NCBI RefSeq assembly: GCF_025152745.1
Contig: NZ_CP104042.1
Location: 372,001 to 436,000, forward strand
DNA from: Rhizobium sp. WSM4643
GTDB lineage: Bacteria > Pseudomonadota > Alphaproteobacteria > Rhizobiales > Rhizobiaceae
Direction: 5' to 3'
DNA length: 64,000 bases
Part shown: positions 1 to 8,508 of the stretch, one piece after another
Layout of the letters: the number at the start of each line of letters is the position of its first letter
How positions within the stretch are numbered: position 1 is the first letter of the stretch
Position numbers and translations under genes: made by a program
Notes under the pieces: model-generated
Databases searched by the model: none
What the model was told of the DNA's origin: nothing
What the model saw: only the letters and a program-made list of their open reading frames with translations

Positions 1-159
1 CTCGGTATTGGTCGTCTCTAGCGCCGTGTTGAATGCGCCCCAGAACATGACGCCGCCGACGAAGCCGCCAAGCGTCAGGAAGCCCAGGCTCAATGTCGCT
101 GCAGGCGAACTCAGCAAGCGCCAGCACCATAGGATTATTGCCTTTATCCCGCCAATCAT
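1..159 (-). CDS. napC: NapC, tetraheme quinol dehydrogenase (N-terminal part)
   Basis: This is the beginning of NapC, the membrane-anchored tetraheme cytochrome that takes electrons from quinol and passes them to NapB/NapA in the periplasm. Only 53 residues lie in the window. They contain a short cytoplasmic start ([16 protein letters not shown]) and a single glycine-rich membrane anchor ([19 protein letters not shown]), as in the NapC/NirT family; the heme motifs would lie beyond base 1. The ATG at 159 overlaps the napB stop as ATGA, so the two genes are probably translationally coupled. Identity rests on the anchor sequence plus its position after napB. Confidence 0.85.
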   Translation of the reverse strand, partial: MIGGIKAIILWCWRLLSSPAATLSLGFLTLGGFVGGVMFWGAFNTALETTNTE

Positions 160-650
160 TGCTCGCTTCCCGCGGGTTTGAACCCCAGCTCGCTCATGTC
201 TTTGAAGCTGTTCGGCACCAAAGGCTTCGCATCCGCCTGAGGCACGTGGCAGGCGGTGCAGAAATATCGCCGGGGCGAAACGTCGGCCAGCATCTGCCCT
301 TCGCGAGTCATGTAGTGCGTGACGCTGATCATCGGCGCGCCGGAGCCTTCGGTAAGCTCGCGCCGATGGCAGGAAAGACAGCGATTGGCGTTCACCGTCA
401 GTTGGTAGCCTTCGATCGAATGCGGGATGATCGGAGGCTGGTCTGGATAATTGCGCATCTTGCGGACGTCATCGACCACCCACCTGGGAACCGGCTTCGG
501 ATCCTTGCTCTCCATCGGATTCTCGTTGCCCGACAACGACGGCACCATTTGCGCGAGGGTGACGGTGCCGGTGAGCATGAGGACGGCGACGGCCGCGATC
601 GCCCAGACGCGCCTCGAAATCAGACGACGGGAAGAATCTTGACTGCGCAT
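156..650 (-). CDS. napB: NapB, diheme cytochrome c subunit of periplasmic nitrate reductase
   Basis: NapB is the small periplasmic diheme subunit that relays electrons from NapC to NapA. The 164-residue product has an N-terminal signal segment ([21 protein letters not shown]) and two CxxCH heme motifs, CLSCH and CTACH, with the typical spacing of about 40 residues. The open frame extends upstream to 731, but the ATG at 650 is chosen because it gives a proper signal peptide; it overlaps the napA end by 31 bp. It sits between napA and napC in the classical order. Confidence 0.95.
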   Translation of the reverse strand: MRSQDSSRRLISRRVWAIAAVAVLMLTGTVTLAQMVPSLSGNENPMESKDPKPVPRWVVDDVRKMRNYPDQPPIIPHSIEGYQLTVNANRCLSCHRRELTEGSGAPMISVTHYMTREGQMLADVSPRRYFCTACHVPQADAKPLVPNSFKDMSELGFKPAGSEQ

Positions 651-3124
651 TTTTTGAAATCCGTCTGCTTGGAGATGGGGTCGGTGGCGTCGAGCGTGAC
701 CTTGTTGATCAACTGGCTGGCGTCGAACCATGGGACAAAGATCACGCCGTGCGGCATTCGGTTGCGCCCGCGAATTTCCACGCGGCTAATGATCTCGCCG
801 CGCCGCGATTGTATCCGCACCTCCGCTCCCTGATTGAGGCCCATTTTTCTGGCGTCGTCTCCGTTCATGAAACACCGCGCGCCGGGAAACGCCCGATAAA
901 GTTCGGGAACACGCATTGTCATCGAGCCGGAATGCCAGTGTTCGAGGACGCGGCCCGTCACGAGCCAGAAGTTGAACTCGTCATCGGGCGACTCGGCCGG
1001 CGGCTCGTAGGGGACTGCCAGGATGACCGCCCGACCGTCCTTCTGCCCGTAGAACTTCAGCCCCTCGCCCGGCTTGACGTAGGGATCGTAGCCTTCGCGG
1101 TACCGCCACCGCGTCTCCTTGCCGTCGACGACGGGCCAGCGCAGGCCACGCACCTGATGGTACATGTCGTAGGGTGCCAGATCGTGTCCATGCCCGCGCC
1201 CGAAATGAGCATATTCCTCGAAGAGCCCCTTCTGGATGTAGAAGCCGAAGGCCTTGGCCTCCCGGTTCTCGTATTCGGGCGAGACATCCGACAGCGGGAA
1301 TTCGTCGACATTACCGTTCTGATAGAGCACCTGGTAAAGCGTCTTTCCCTTGTATTCGGGGGTCTTCTCGAGGATGTCGGCGGGCCAGACCTCGTCGGTG
1401 GTGAAGCGCTTGGAGAATTCCACCAACTGCCAGAGGTCCGAGCGGGCTTCGCCGGGAGCATCGACCAACTGGTGCCAGACATGCGTGCGCCGTTCGGCAT
1501 TGCCATAGGCGCCCTCCTTCTCCACCCACATGGCCGCCGGCAATATCAGATCCGCGCTCATGGCGGTGACTGTCGGATAGGCGTCCGAGACGACGATGAA
1601 GTTGTCCGGGTTTCGATATCCCTTATAAGTTTCGTTGCTGGTGTTCGGCGCGGCCTGGACGTTGTTGTTGACCTGCACCCAGTAGAAATTCAGCTTTCCG
1701 TCGTTGAGCATGCGGTCCTGCTCGACGGCATGATAACCTGGCTTGTCCGGAAGGAGCCCGTCCGGAAGCTTCCATATCTCCTCCGCGTGCTTGCGATGGT
1801 CCGGATTGGTGACGACCATGTCGGCCGGCAGGCGGTGGGCGAAGGTGCCGACCTCGCGGGCCGTACCGCAGGCCGACGGCTGCCCCGTCAGCGAGAACGG
1901 ACTGTTGCCCGGCTCGGAAATCTTGCCCGTGAGTAGATGCAGGTTATAGACCATCTGGTTGGCCCACACGCCCCGAACATGCTGGTTGAAGCCCATCGTC
2001 CATAGCGACATGACCTTGACTTTGGGGTCCGCGTATAGTTCCGCAAGCTGTTCGAGGAAGGCGCTGTCGACGCCCGAAAGCTCGACCGCCTTCTCGAGCG
2101 TATATTCGGAGACCATCGCCTTGAAGGCTTCGAAGTCGATCGGCTCCATCTTGGCGGCCTCGGCCACGCCCTTGGCCTTCATTTCCAGCGGGTTGTCGGG
2201 ACGCAGGCCGTAGCCGATGTCGGTCGTGCCCTTCATGAACTTCGTATGCTTGTCGACGAAGTCCTGGTTGACGCGGCCGGTCTGGATGATGTGGTTGGCG
2301 ATGTAGTTCAGGATCGCGAGGTCCGTCCCCGGCTTGAAGATCAGCGGGATGTCGGCGAGGTCCATGCTGCGATGCGTGAAGGTCGACAAGACCGCGACCT
2401 TGACATGCTCGTGCCCGAGCCGCCTGTCGGCGACCCGCGTCCAGAGGATTGGATGCATTTCGGCCATGTTCGAGCCCCAGAGCACAAAGCCGTCCGCGTT
2501 CTCGAAATCGTCGTAGCAACCCATCGGCTCGTCCATGCCGAAGGTGCGCATGAAAGCCACCGCTGCCGAAGCCATGCAGTGACGCGCGTTAGGATCGAGG
2601 TTGTTGGAACGGAAGCCCGCCCGCATCAGCTTCGTCGCGGCGTAGCCTTCGAAGATGGTCCATTGGCCGGAGCCGAACATGCCGACCGCCGTCGGCCCCT
2701 TTTCCTTCAGCACGCGCTTGGCCTGCGCCGCCATCACGTCGAAGGCCTCTTCCCAGGTGACGGGCTCGAACTCACCGTCCTTGGCATAGACGCCGTCCCG
2801 CTTGCGCAGGAGCGGGCTCGTCAGCCTGTCCTTGCCGTACATGATCTTGGAGAGAAAGTAGCCCTTGACGCAGTTGAGGCCCCGATTGACCTCCGCCTCC
2901 ATGTCGCCATGGGTCGCGACGACCTGGTTCTCCTTCACGCCCACCATGACGCCGCAGCCGGTGCCGCAGAAGCGGCAAGGCGCCTTAGACCATTTTATCT
3001 CCAGTGCCGCCACCCCTCCAGGCACCGACTGCGCCGAAGCGGGGGCGGCAAGGCCGGCGGTCGCCGCCGCGATCGCCGCCGCCTGCGCCTTCAGGAGATC
3101 ACGCCGCGTGAGTTCGGTCGTCAT
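620..3124 (-). CDS. napA: NapA, catalytic subunit of periplasmic nitrate reductase
   Basis: NapA reduces nitrate to nitrite in the periplasm at a bis-MGD molybdenum centre. The 834-residue protein has a twin-arginine signal ([13 protein letters not shown], residues 5-17), a [4Fe-4S] site with C50, C53, C57 and C85 (CRFCGTGCG then NRGLNCVKG), and the Mo-coordinating cysteine in [11 protein letters not shown] near residue 180. Length is normal for the family. A strong GAGGAG lies before the ATG. The start overlaps napD by 26 bp and the end overlaps napB, showing one compact operon. Confidence 0.98.
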   Translation of the reverse strand: MTTELTRRDLLKAQAAAIAAATAGLAAPASAQSVPGGVAALEIKWSKAPCRFCGTGCGVMVGVKENQVVATHGDMEAEVNRGLNCVKGYFLSKIMYGKDRLTSPLLRKRDGVYAKDGEFEPVTWEEAFDVMAAQAKRVLKEKGPTAVGMFGSGQWTIFEGYAATKLMRAGFRSNNLDPNARHCMASAAVAFMRTFGMDEPMGCYDDFENADGFVLWGSNMAEMHPILWTRVADRRLGHEHVKVAVLSTFTHRSMDLADIPLIFKPGTDLAILNYIANHIIQTGRVNQDFVDKHTKFMKGTTDIGYGLRPDNPLEMKAKGVAEAAKMEPIDFEAFKAMVSEYTLEKAVELSGVDSAFLEQLAELYADPKVKVMSLWTMGFNQHVRGVWANQMVYNLHLLTGKISEPGNSPFSLTGQPSACGTAREVGTFAHRLPADMVVTNPDHRKHAEEIWKLPDGLLPDKPGYHAVEQDRMLNDGKLNFYWVQVNNNVQAAPNTSNETYKGYRNPDNFIVVSDAYPTVTAMSADLILPAAMWVEKEGAYGNAERRTHVWHQLVDAPGEARSDLWQLVEFSKRFTTDEVWPADILEKTPEYKGKTLYQVLYQNGNVDEFPLSDVSPEYENREAKAFGFYIQKGLFEEYAHFGRGHGHDLAPYDMYHQVRGLRWPVVDGKETRWRYREGYDPYVKPGEGLKFYGQKDGRAVILAVPYEPPAESPDDEFNFWLVTGRVLEHWHSGSMTMRVPELYRAFPGARCFMNGDDARKMGLNQGAEVRIQSRRGEIISRVEIRGRNRMPHGVIFVPWFDASQLINKVTLDATDPISKQTDFKKCAVKILPVV

Positions 3125-3389
3125 CGATCGTCTCCTCGATTTCCAGTGCCTGTTCGAAAACCATGTGGGCGGCGAGCACGCCGTCCATCCCCGAAATGCC
3201 GATGAGCGTTTCCCCGAGCACGCCCGAATGCGGTCCCTCGATCACGACGACAATCTTGCCCGATCCCGTCGCGTGAACCTCGACCCCTTCGATCGCTGCG
3301 AGACGCGCTGCGACGTCTTCGGTCAGTTCCGGCCGGGTGACGACGACGGCGCTCGAGACGTGATGTCGGCGGTTAGACATGACCTGCAT
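3099..3389 (-). CDS. napD: NapD, NapA signal-peptide chaperone
   Basis: NapD is a small cytoplasmic protein that binds the Tat signal of NapA and guides cofactor loading before export. The 96-residue product has the family opening ([16 protein letters not shown]) followed by the ferredoxin-like fold pattern ([20 protein letters not shown]). A second ATG at 3380 (MSNRRHH) matches the usual family start better and may be the true one. It overlaps napF by 17 bp and napA by 26 bp. Confidence 0.93.
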   Translation of the reverse strand: MQVMSNRRHHVSSAVVVTRPELTEDVAARLAAIEGVEVHATGSGKIVVVIEGPHSGVLGETLIGISGMDGVLAAHMVFEQALEIEETIDDDRTHAA

Positions 3390-3873
3390 CCCGATGGCGG
3401 GGTTTCATCGTGATTGAATCGACCGGACAGACCGCGATGCAAGCGCCGCATCCCGTACATGCCTGCTCATCGAGTTCAGGAACGAAGGGGCCGCCGACCC
3501 GCGGCCGAAAACGGATCGCGCCGGCCGGACAACCGTCGCGGCAGGCCTGACAATCGACGTAGTTGTTGGCGAGGCATCCATCGCCAATTGCTGCAAAATG
3601 GGCAAAGCCGCCCGCAGGACCAGTCGGAAAAACGCTCTCGGGACATCGCTCCGCACATTTGCCGCAAAACGTGCATTCTCCGTGCCCGAAATCAACGACC
3701 GGAATGCCTGAACGGATCGAAATGATCCCCGTCGGACAAGCGTCGACGCAGGCACCGCAGCCCGAACAGTTTTTGATGGATGCTTCGGTCGCTCCCGGAG
3801 GGAAGATTGTAGCCGGATCCTCAGATGACCTGCCGGTGAGAAAACTGCGCCGGGTGCGAGCTGGGAGAACCAT
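3373..3873 (-). CDS. napF: NapF, polyferredoxin accessory protein
   Basis: NapF is a cytoplasmic ferredoxin-type protein thought to help mature NapA. The 166-residue product begins with the arginine-rich RTRRSFLTGR segment seen in NapF and carries several [4Fe-4S] motifs: CSGCGACVDACP, CTFCGKCAERCP, CQACRDGCP and CTGCGACIAVCP. A GAGG site precedes the ATG by 7 bp. It lies 9 bp downstream of napE and overlaps napD. Confidence 0.95.
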   Translation of the reverse strand: MVLPARTRRSFLTGRSSEDPATIFPPGATEASIKNCSGCGACVDACPTGIISIRSGIPVVDFGHGECTFCGKCAERCPESVFPTGPAGGFAHFAAIGDGCLANNYVDCQACRDGCPAGAIRFRPRVGGPFVPELDEQACTGCGACIAVCPVDSITMKPRHRDAGHV

Positions 3874-3882
3874 GATCGATCC

Positions 3883-4128
3883 TCACTCTGCCGAGCCGGG
3901 GGGCGCAGGCTTGACGTCATGAGGTCCCGGCGGTCCATACACGATCTGATACATCCAGACCATGAAACCATAACCGCCGACAACGCCGACAGCGACCACA
4001 GGCCAAATCCCGAAAGCGAGTACAGCGAACGTCAACAGTTCGCGCCTGCGCTTCCTCCTGAACTCTCCCACTGAATCCGAGATTTGGGTCACAACATCCT
4101 CCCAGAGTTGTTGCCGAAAGCCTGCCAT
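3883..4128 (-). CDS. napE: NapE, small membrane protein of the nap operon
   Basis: NapE is a short integral membrane protein of unknown role that often opens nap operons. The product (up to 81 residues) contains the NapE hallmark of a basic RRKRRREL followed by one membrane span (FGIWPVVAVGVVGGYGFMVW) and the YGPPGP tail. The ATG at 4128 has only a close-spaced AAGGGG. A GTG at 4092 with GGGAGG 5 bp upstream gives a 69-residue protein closer to the usual length, so the start may be internal. It is the first gene of the operon; no convincing FNR-type dyad was found in the 260 bp upstream. Confidence 0.9.
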   Translation of the reverse strand: MAGFRQQLWEDVVTQISDSVGEFRRKRRRELLTFAVLAFGIWPVVAVGVVGGYGFMVWMYQIVYGPPGPHDVKPAPPGSAE

Positions 4129-4390
4129 ACCCCTTCAGATGTGTCCAGCTTGAACATTCGCTGCATTCTCCATCAGGGGCAGCTCTCCGAAGGCGGCGGC
4201 CAACGCGCCACTTTGAGAGCGATTTTCGCTCCCGCCGGACGACTACGAGGCCGTTTCGACCGTCATTGCCGAGTCAATTAATCTCAACCGCATCGCGCTT
4301 CGCCCCCCGCCAAGGGAGACGCGACGCGCGATATATTCCACGGTCGGGCGGCGTAGATGGAATTGCTGCATTTTTGCGCATTTCGCGAGG

Positions 4391-4681
4391 TTAATGGCGG
4401 CGTGCCTCGCTTAGTGCCGCGTTGAAGACCTGCAGCGCGTACTCTGCGGCTGCAATTTCGTCCTCACTCGTCAGCTTCATCGAGGAGCACTCTTCCCTGA
4501 GCGTACGAAGGACTTTCCGACGCAGCTTGGCGATCGCCATCTCGTCTTTCGAGCGAAGCACCTCGCGCAGGCAGGCTATTGATACTATTTCCATGACGGC
4601 TAGCTTGCCTTCCACTTCTCCTTGCGAAGGGATCGCGAAGCGTTCGCCACCGCGCTTGAAGTCACGATCAATGAGTAGCAT
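4391..4681 (-). CDS. Hypothetical protein, 96 aa
   Basis: I do not recognise this protein. It is 96 residues, mostly charged and helical (LRSKDEMAIAKLRRKVLRTL), with no signal peptide or membrane span. The ATG at 4681 is used because an AGGA lies 8 bp upstream; an in-frame TTG occurs 6 bp earlier. It lies upstream of napE on the same strand with a gap of about 260 bp, so it is probably a separate transcript. Confidence 0.55.
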   Translation of the reverse strand: MLLIDRDFKRGGERFAIPSQGEVEGKLAVMEIVSIACLREVLRSKDEMAIAKLRRKVLRTLREECSSMKLTSEDEIAAAEYALQVFNAALSEARRH

Positions 4682-4810
4682 CTGCAAGATCCTTTCCTCG
4701 ACCAGTGCGTGTCGCTCCCGGAGATCATTCCGGCGCGTCGAATGCGGGTCCGCGGGACTCTTCCGCTCCGCGCGACGGATGACAGCCTATACAAGAAAGG
4801 AGTTCGGACA

Positions 4811-4824
4811 TTGCGGAAGGTCAA
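4811..4824. promoter_or_regulatory. Candidate FNR/NnrR-type box (weak)
   Basis: TTGCG-GAAG-GTCAA has one NnrR-like and one FNR-like half site. It lies between the minus-strand hypothetical gene (start 4681) and the plus-strand DUF6894 remnant (start 4988), rather far from both. It is an imperfect match and only a candidate. Confidence 0.3.
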
Positions 4825-4987
4825 AGACCGCCGACAGAACGGCCGGTAGCGTGACCGGGAAACTCGCCGTTGTCATGGCTGACGTGTTCGGACTGCAAAC
4901 GAAACTCGGACAGAGCCCTTCACTCACGGTGGAATGCGCTCCCAACGCGACGATGACCGAAACCGCCCAGCGCATGAGGAGCCGAAC

Positions 4988-5277
4988 ATGAACACCGCCG
5001 TCCCATCGAGATACTTCTTCAACGTGCGTAGGAGTGTGAGATACGAGCGGGACCCGCTGGGTCTCCTGCTTCCGGACATCGACGCCGCCATTACGGCCGC
5101 GCTATACGGTGGCCAGTTTCCCTTCGCCAGGGAACCTCGTTCCGGCGACGGCCACGGCTTTGCGAGATTACTGACGCCGCTGGCCAGGTCCTTGCCGTGG
5201 TGCCCGCCGAGTGGAGCTTGTCGTGCGTCTTCCAGCCTCGCCGCAGCGACCGCACGGGTCCGATCTCCCAGGTCTAA
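4988..5277 (+). pseudogene. DUF6894 family gene, frameshifted
   Basis: The start encodes MNTAVPSRYFFNVRRS followed by DPLGLLLPDIDAAITAAL, the RYFFxVR...D..G..LPD.EAA pattern of DUF6894 proteins. GAGGAG precedes the ATG. Around 5158-5163 the frame breaks. The expected tail (CEITDAAGQVLAVVPAEW) is read in another frame from 5161 and ends at TAA 5275-5277. The intact paralogue at 27949-28176 has the same tail (FEITSEDGKLVAIVPIDY), which supports a single-base shift. Without the shift the frame runs into an arginine/serine-rich tail ending at 5335. A sequencing error cannot be excluded. Confidence 0.7.
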
Positions 5278-5302
5278 AAAGCATTTGGGTAGCCTTCGAC
5301 CG

Positions 5303-5761
5303 TCAATCGTCCCTTCCCGCGCTACGACCCGATAGAGCCCTGATTGAAATTCCGTAGAAGACGTGCGGCGGCTCCGAAAGCACCGGGAGCTCGGCCGGCT
5401 TTAGCGATCCGATTTCCCACCAGTCGGAATGCCGCTGTAGCAATGACCAAGCGTGCACTCTTTCATCATGCCACAAACCGTTGTCCGGAAACTCTTGAAA
5501 ACGGCCTTCGATGACGATGCTTGTCCACCCGCCCCCGCTCGGCAGGTGCTCGACATGGAGGCAAACCTTGTCGTTCGCCCTCATCCAATCCAGCTTCCGC
5601 CCCGGCATCGAGAAACTGTAAGCAACGTCTCCCGCAAAGGAGAAGTAGATTGCAGCAATATAGGGTTGCCCGTCCCGACAGCACGCTAGATGTCCGAAGC
5701 GCGCATGTTCGAGGATTCCGTAGCATTCCCCCTGGCTCAACTCCCGCAACTTGAGCGCCAT
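5303..5761 (-). CDS. Pyridoxamine 5'-phosphate oxidase-like flavin-binding protein
   Basis: This 152-residue protein has the split-barrel pattern of the small PPOX/NimA-like flavin-binding family: LSQGECYGILEHARFGHLAC, then PYIAAIYFSF and YSFSMPGRKLDWM, then VCLHVEH and IVIEGRFQEF. Such proteins bind FMN or a related cofactor; the substrate cannot be told. The ATG at 5761 is chosen for its GAGGA and because the upstream codons do not fit the family. It starts 16 bp after the stop of a small unlisted-type gene (5778-5951), with which it probably forms an operon. Confidence 0.8.
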   Translation of the reverse strand: MALKLRELSQGECYGILEHARFGHLACCRDGQPYIAAIYFSFAGDVAYSFSMPGRKLDWMRANDKVCLHVEHLPSGGGWTSIVIEGRFQEFPDNGLWHDERVHAWSLLQRHSDWWEIGSLKPAELPVLSEPPHVFYGISIRALSGRSAGRDD

Positions 5762-5777
5762 GAAAGCATCCTCCTCT

Positions 5778-5951
5778 TTATGGTTGGCCCTGACCAAGAA
5801 TACTCTTCAGGAAGGAGGCGTCTTTGATCGAGCGCAATACCGGGCGGTCGGGGTCGCTCATGCTGAAGCGATTGATGGCGATCTCCCGCGAAAACTGGCT
5901 CAGCAAACGCATGGCTTGGAGATTCGGATTGGGGGGATGGCAGAGCAGCAT
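5778..5951 (-). CDS. Small protein, 57 aa, unknown
   Basis: A short reading frame that I do not recognise: MLLCHPPNPNLQAMRLL followed by SQFSREIAINRFSMSD and an ending in LKSILGQGQP. It has AAGGA about 4 bp before the ATG, codon third positions rich in G/C, and it ends 16 bp before the start of the PPOX-like gene. Another frame over the same bases gives a longer but low-quality translation rich in S/P/R. Signs of coding are good, function unknown. The frame stays open about 25 codons upstream without another common start. Confidence 0.5.
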   Translation of the reverse strand: MLLCHPPNPNLQAMRLLSQFSREIAINRFSMSDPDRPVLRSIKDASFLKSILGQGQP

Positions 5952-6085
5952 CGTGTCCTTGGAATAGTCTCTTTGCGGACACCTCTCTAGCCGTGTTCCG
6001 GCAATCAGCGATGCCAGAACAGTTGCGCTAGCATGTTAACTTTTGCACACGACTTGGGCGGAAATGAAAGATCCATTGTGGTGCA

Positions 6086-6388
6086 TCATGGGGCAACCTG
6101 CTGAACTCGTCCTTTGGATCGATTTGATCCCACTCGATCCTCCACCAACCACAACGTCGCCGGCGGTCCATGGCCGGCATGGCCCGCCGTTGAAAGCGAC
6201 CAAACTACTCGCCCGTCGGGGACGGCGGCGGTTTGGTTTGCGTAGTACTTTGCCGCCTGGTTGATCTCTTCCGGTGTCATCGCACGGGCGACGTTCCTCA
6301 TCTGCTCGTTGATGTCATTCTGCGGGGAGCCGGACACGGCGTCGGATTGGCCGGTCCTTGCGATTGGCGGGTCACCTGCAGGCGCCAA
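6086..6388 (-). pseudogene. Cytochrome c C-terminal remnant
   Basis: The middle of this frame (NDINEQMRNVARAMTPEEIN then QAAKYYANQ) matches the C-terminal helix region of small class I cytochromes c of the c4/c553 kind. No CxxCH motif precedes it in frame; only a TTG start is available. A near heme motif (CASCQH, with an extra Q) sits in the tail of the adjacent BON gene about 180 bp upstream. The two pieces together look like a decayed cytochrome c gene. The last 40 residues do not resemble the family. Confidence 0.5.
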
Positions 6389-6413
6389 CGCGCAGCGGAC
6401 CAGCCGTCTCTAA

Positions 6414-6848
6414 TCAAGCTCGATTCAGGGAATTCGGCGACTCTGCGCGACGATCGTGGCCTGGTGGGCGACGAAGATGGCGGCAAGCTCGTCTCGTCGC
6501 AAGCTCTGGCGAGGCTGCAGCGCTGATCGAAGCGGCGGAGTCCCCCGAGCGACTACCGTGTTGACAGGATGCGCAGCCTTCCAGCGGGCGATCGGCTGGA
6601 CTTCCGGCCACGTAATATGCCGTCGAAATGTCGTTGAGAACCCTGCGCACGCCGCGCACGCACTCCGCAGTGGCCTTCGCTGCCTCCCTGATCAACGGAC
6701 ACGCCATCCTTCCGCGCAAGGTCACCTCGCCATTGAGAACCATAACCTTCACGACTTCGTGCGTCAGTCCAAGTTCCAGTTCCAAGCGCCTTCTTACCGC
6801 GGTTGAAAGGGCAGCGTCGCCGATAGGAATGACGGGGTTTGCAGGCAT
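6414..6848 (-). CDS. BON-domain protein with unusual tail
   Basis: Residues about 10-75 form a BON domain (LSTAVRRRLELELGL, VKVMVLNGEVTLRGRM, AAKATAECVRGVRRVLNDIS), a small fold found in periplasmic and stress proteins that may bind phospholipid or act as a tether. No signal peptide is evident. The ATG at 6848 has GGAGG 8 bp upstream. After the domain the sequence turns low-complexity, and includes CASCQH, possibly the start of a broken cytochrome c gene read through. A perfect FNR/FixK box (6904-6917) is centred 62 bp upstream of the start, so anaerobic induction is likely. Confidence 0.7.
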   Translation of the reverse strand: MPANPVIPIGDAALSTAVRRRLELELGLTHEVVKVMVLNGEVTLRGRMACPLIREAAKATAECVRGVRRVLNDISTAYYVAGSPADRPLEGCASCQHGSRSGDSAASISAAASPELATRRACRHLRRPPGHDRRAESPNSLNRA

Positions 6849-6903
6849 AGACTCTTCCTCCATTACGACGGCGAGATCCTATGTCTGGTTTGCCCTTGCA
6901 GCG

Positions 6904-6917
6904 TTGATGCAGATCAA
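6904..6917. promoter_or_regulatory. FNR/FixK box, perfect
   Basis: TTGAT-GCAG-ATCAA is a perfect match to the FNR/FixK consensus TTGAT-N4-ATCAA. Its centre (6910.5) lies 62 bp upstream of the BON gene ATG (6848, minus strand). If it acts at -41.5, transcription would begin near 6869, leaving a leader of about 20 nt. Confidence 0.8.
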
Positions 6918-7473
6918 CTGGCGGGCACGCCAGAAGTCAATTCCGCAGCAGGAGGCAACCAAGGCTCTCATCCGCGTGGCGTGCGGCGCCGTACGCTGCG
7001 TCGTTCAGGAGCAGGCGCCACGAGGCATCAATTTTGCGCAATCGTGTAGCAACTGCAGGCGAGTGGTTGATGTCCAGGCGATAAATGGCGCCAAAATCAG
7101 CCTCTACATGGCCGATCGTATTAGTCACATCCTGGGCTCTTACGAGGGCACGACAGCGGGCGTTGCTAAGCTGGATGCGATGACTTGTGGAACGGAGCGG
7201 CTGTCATTCAGCACGTTCGGACAGCTTCGGTATCTCGTTGAAAAATCCTGGACCGAGTTCAAACACATATTTGCGGAGTCCAAAGGGTAACGAAGGCAAT
7301 CAGCAAGGAGGGTTTCAAGCGAATACCAAGATCATCGTCGATATAAGAAACGAACGCTATCACCACAACGCCATATCGGGCCCTCGACAGACCTTCGTCA
7401 ACTGCTGCGAGATCATCGCTGTCAATCTCGATGTACATCTAGGTTGTTCGGTGCTGCAAGGCGTCGCGTCTTG
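6918..7473. other. Intergenic stretch without a supported gene
   Basis: About 550 bp between the FNR box and the end of the ferritin-like gene. Open frames exist on both strands (for example 6937-7128 minus), but none has a ribosome binding site, family resemblance or convincing codon use. It may hold further decayed sequence. I see no repeat or RNA here. Confidence 0.4.
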
Positions 7474-8343
7474 TCAAACACCGCCCGACAAGCAGGACGG
7501 GGGAAGGCTTCGCAGCACTCTCAGGCAGTCGATTAGCTGCCCCGCAAACGAGTTGGACCGGTTGGCCTCCTCATCGCTGGTAGCCCTCGCGCCAATATCC
7601 AGATAGCACTCGGCGAGTGTCTCACACAGCGGCATGACCCGTTCGATGGCGGACGGGGACGATCTCAGCGACAGCGAAGCACTTGCGAAGGGCGCTTTGC
7701 GCAAGGACTCAGCGCGCTCGCTAGATTGTTGCGCCAGGGATTGCAGCTCTCTACTTTCTCCACCGGTCGCATTTGCAGCTATCGACTGGACGTGCAGCGC
7801 CAGCCTTTGTTCTAGCGGAGCGATGTCGACCGCGCCGATGGTCAGCATCTTGTCTCGTTCGCTGTGGAATGCCAGCCTCCGCTCCCGTCTCAGCTTCGCG
7901 ACATGACCCAACTCCTCGCCCGCCATCCGCTCGGACGCGCTTTTGATCTCGTCCGACTGCGCATGGGCGGAGACATAGGTCCAGAACACGAAAGCCCGTT
8001 CCTCGTTTCGCACCGCCATTGAGAATGCTCGATAAGCGCTGAGCATGTCGGGAGCGACCGTGCCCGCCCCCTCGTCGTCAAAGAGTTCCTCTCGGTTTCC
8101 GCTGACGACCTGACGGTTTGGGCGTGGACCCGCTTCTTGCCAGTCGACGACCTTTGCCAAATGGCTTTTCTCCTCGATGACAAGAGATTCGAAAATCTCG
8201 GCCAGATCCGGACGCTTCATCTCCCGCATCCTGTCGGCCAGTGCGACGTAGCCGTCGATCGCCTCCTGTTCCATTTGCGCGGCAAGCGACAGCAGATCTT
8301 CTAGGGTGCTGAGTTCCCACGGTTCGCGGTTAACAGACGGCAT
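7474..8343 (-). CDS. Ferritin-like/rubrerythrin-type protein
   Basis: This 289-residue protein starts with a ferritin-like four-helix region: LSLAAQMEQEAIDGYVALAD (carboxylate ligand region), then FESLVIEEKSHLAKVVDW (ExxxH-type), then AVRNEERAFVFWTYV and ASERMAGEELGHVAKLRRER. These repeated ExxH pairs suggest a diiron site as in rubrerythrin or related peroxide/NO-handling proteins. The last 100 residues are alanine/serine-rich and unassigned. It is divergent from nosR with 165 bp between the two starts; the box at 8428-8441 may serve both. GGGGG precedes the ATG. Confidence 0.75.
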   Translation of the reverse strand: MPSVNREPWELSTLEDLLSLAAQMEQEAIDGYVALADRMREMKRPDLAEIFESLVIEEKSHLAKVVDWQEAGPRPNRQVVSGNREELFDDEGAGTVAPDMLSAYRAFSMAVRNEERAFVFWTYVSAHAQSDEIKSASERMAGEELGHVAKLRRERRLAFHSERDKMLTIGAVDIAPLEQRLALHVQSIAANATGGESRELQSLAQQSSERAESLRKAPFASASLSLRSSPSAIERVMPLCETLAECYLDIGARATSDEEANRSNSFAGQLIDCLRVLRSLPPSCLSGGV

Positions 8344-8427
8344 TTCATACCCCCTTTGATCTGCGTTGCAGCGGCAGTTTTCCCGCGTTGCTTGGGCGTA
8401 TCTTCACAGAAGTTAGCTCGCCCAAGA

Positions 8428-8441
8428 TTGATCCTCGTCAA
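8428..8441. promoter_or_regulatory. FNR/FixK/NnrR-type box upstream of nosR
   Basis: TTGAT-CCTC-GTCAA fits TTGAY-N4-RTCAA. The centre is 74 bp upstream of the chosen nosR ATG (8509) and 91 bp upstream of the divergent ferritin-like gene. Its presence argues against the longer nosR reading frame that begins at 8356. Confidence 0.7.
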
Positions 8442-8508
8442 AGACGCGCTAGCTTTTCGACCTATACCTGTGCCGGCTCTCGTGGGAAACCTTTGGAAGA
8501 CCGGTAGA

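Noticed and set aside
749..1936. Long plus-strand frame of 395 codons opposite napA
   Set aside because: It is the antisense shadow of napA; the minus strand has complete NapA motifs and the plus frame has no recognisable fold.
5737..5982. 81-aa minus-strand frame over the region before the PPOX gene
   Set aside because: Its S/P/R-rich translation is poor; the 57-aa frame in another phase (5778-5951) has a ribosome site and better codon use.
6628..7290. 220-codon plus-strand frame
   Set aside because: The first third is antisense to the BON gene, there is no ribosome site, and the rest has no family resemblance.
8353..8366. TTGATCTGCGTTGC as a second FNR box before the ferritin-like gene
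   Set aside because: Only the left half matches; the right half is not an inverted copy.
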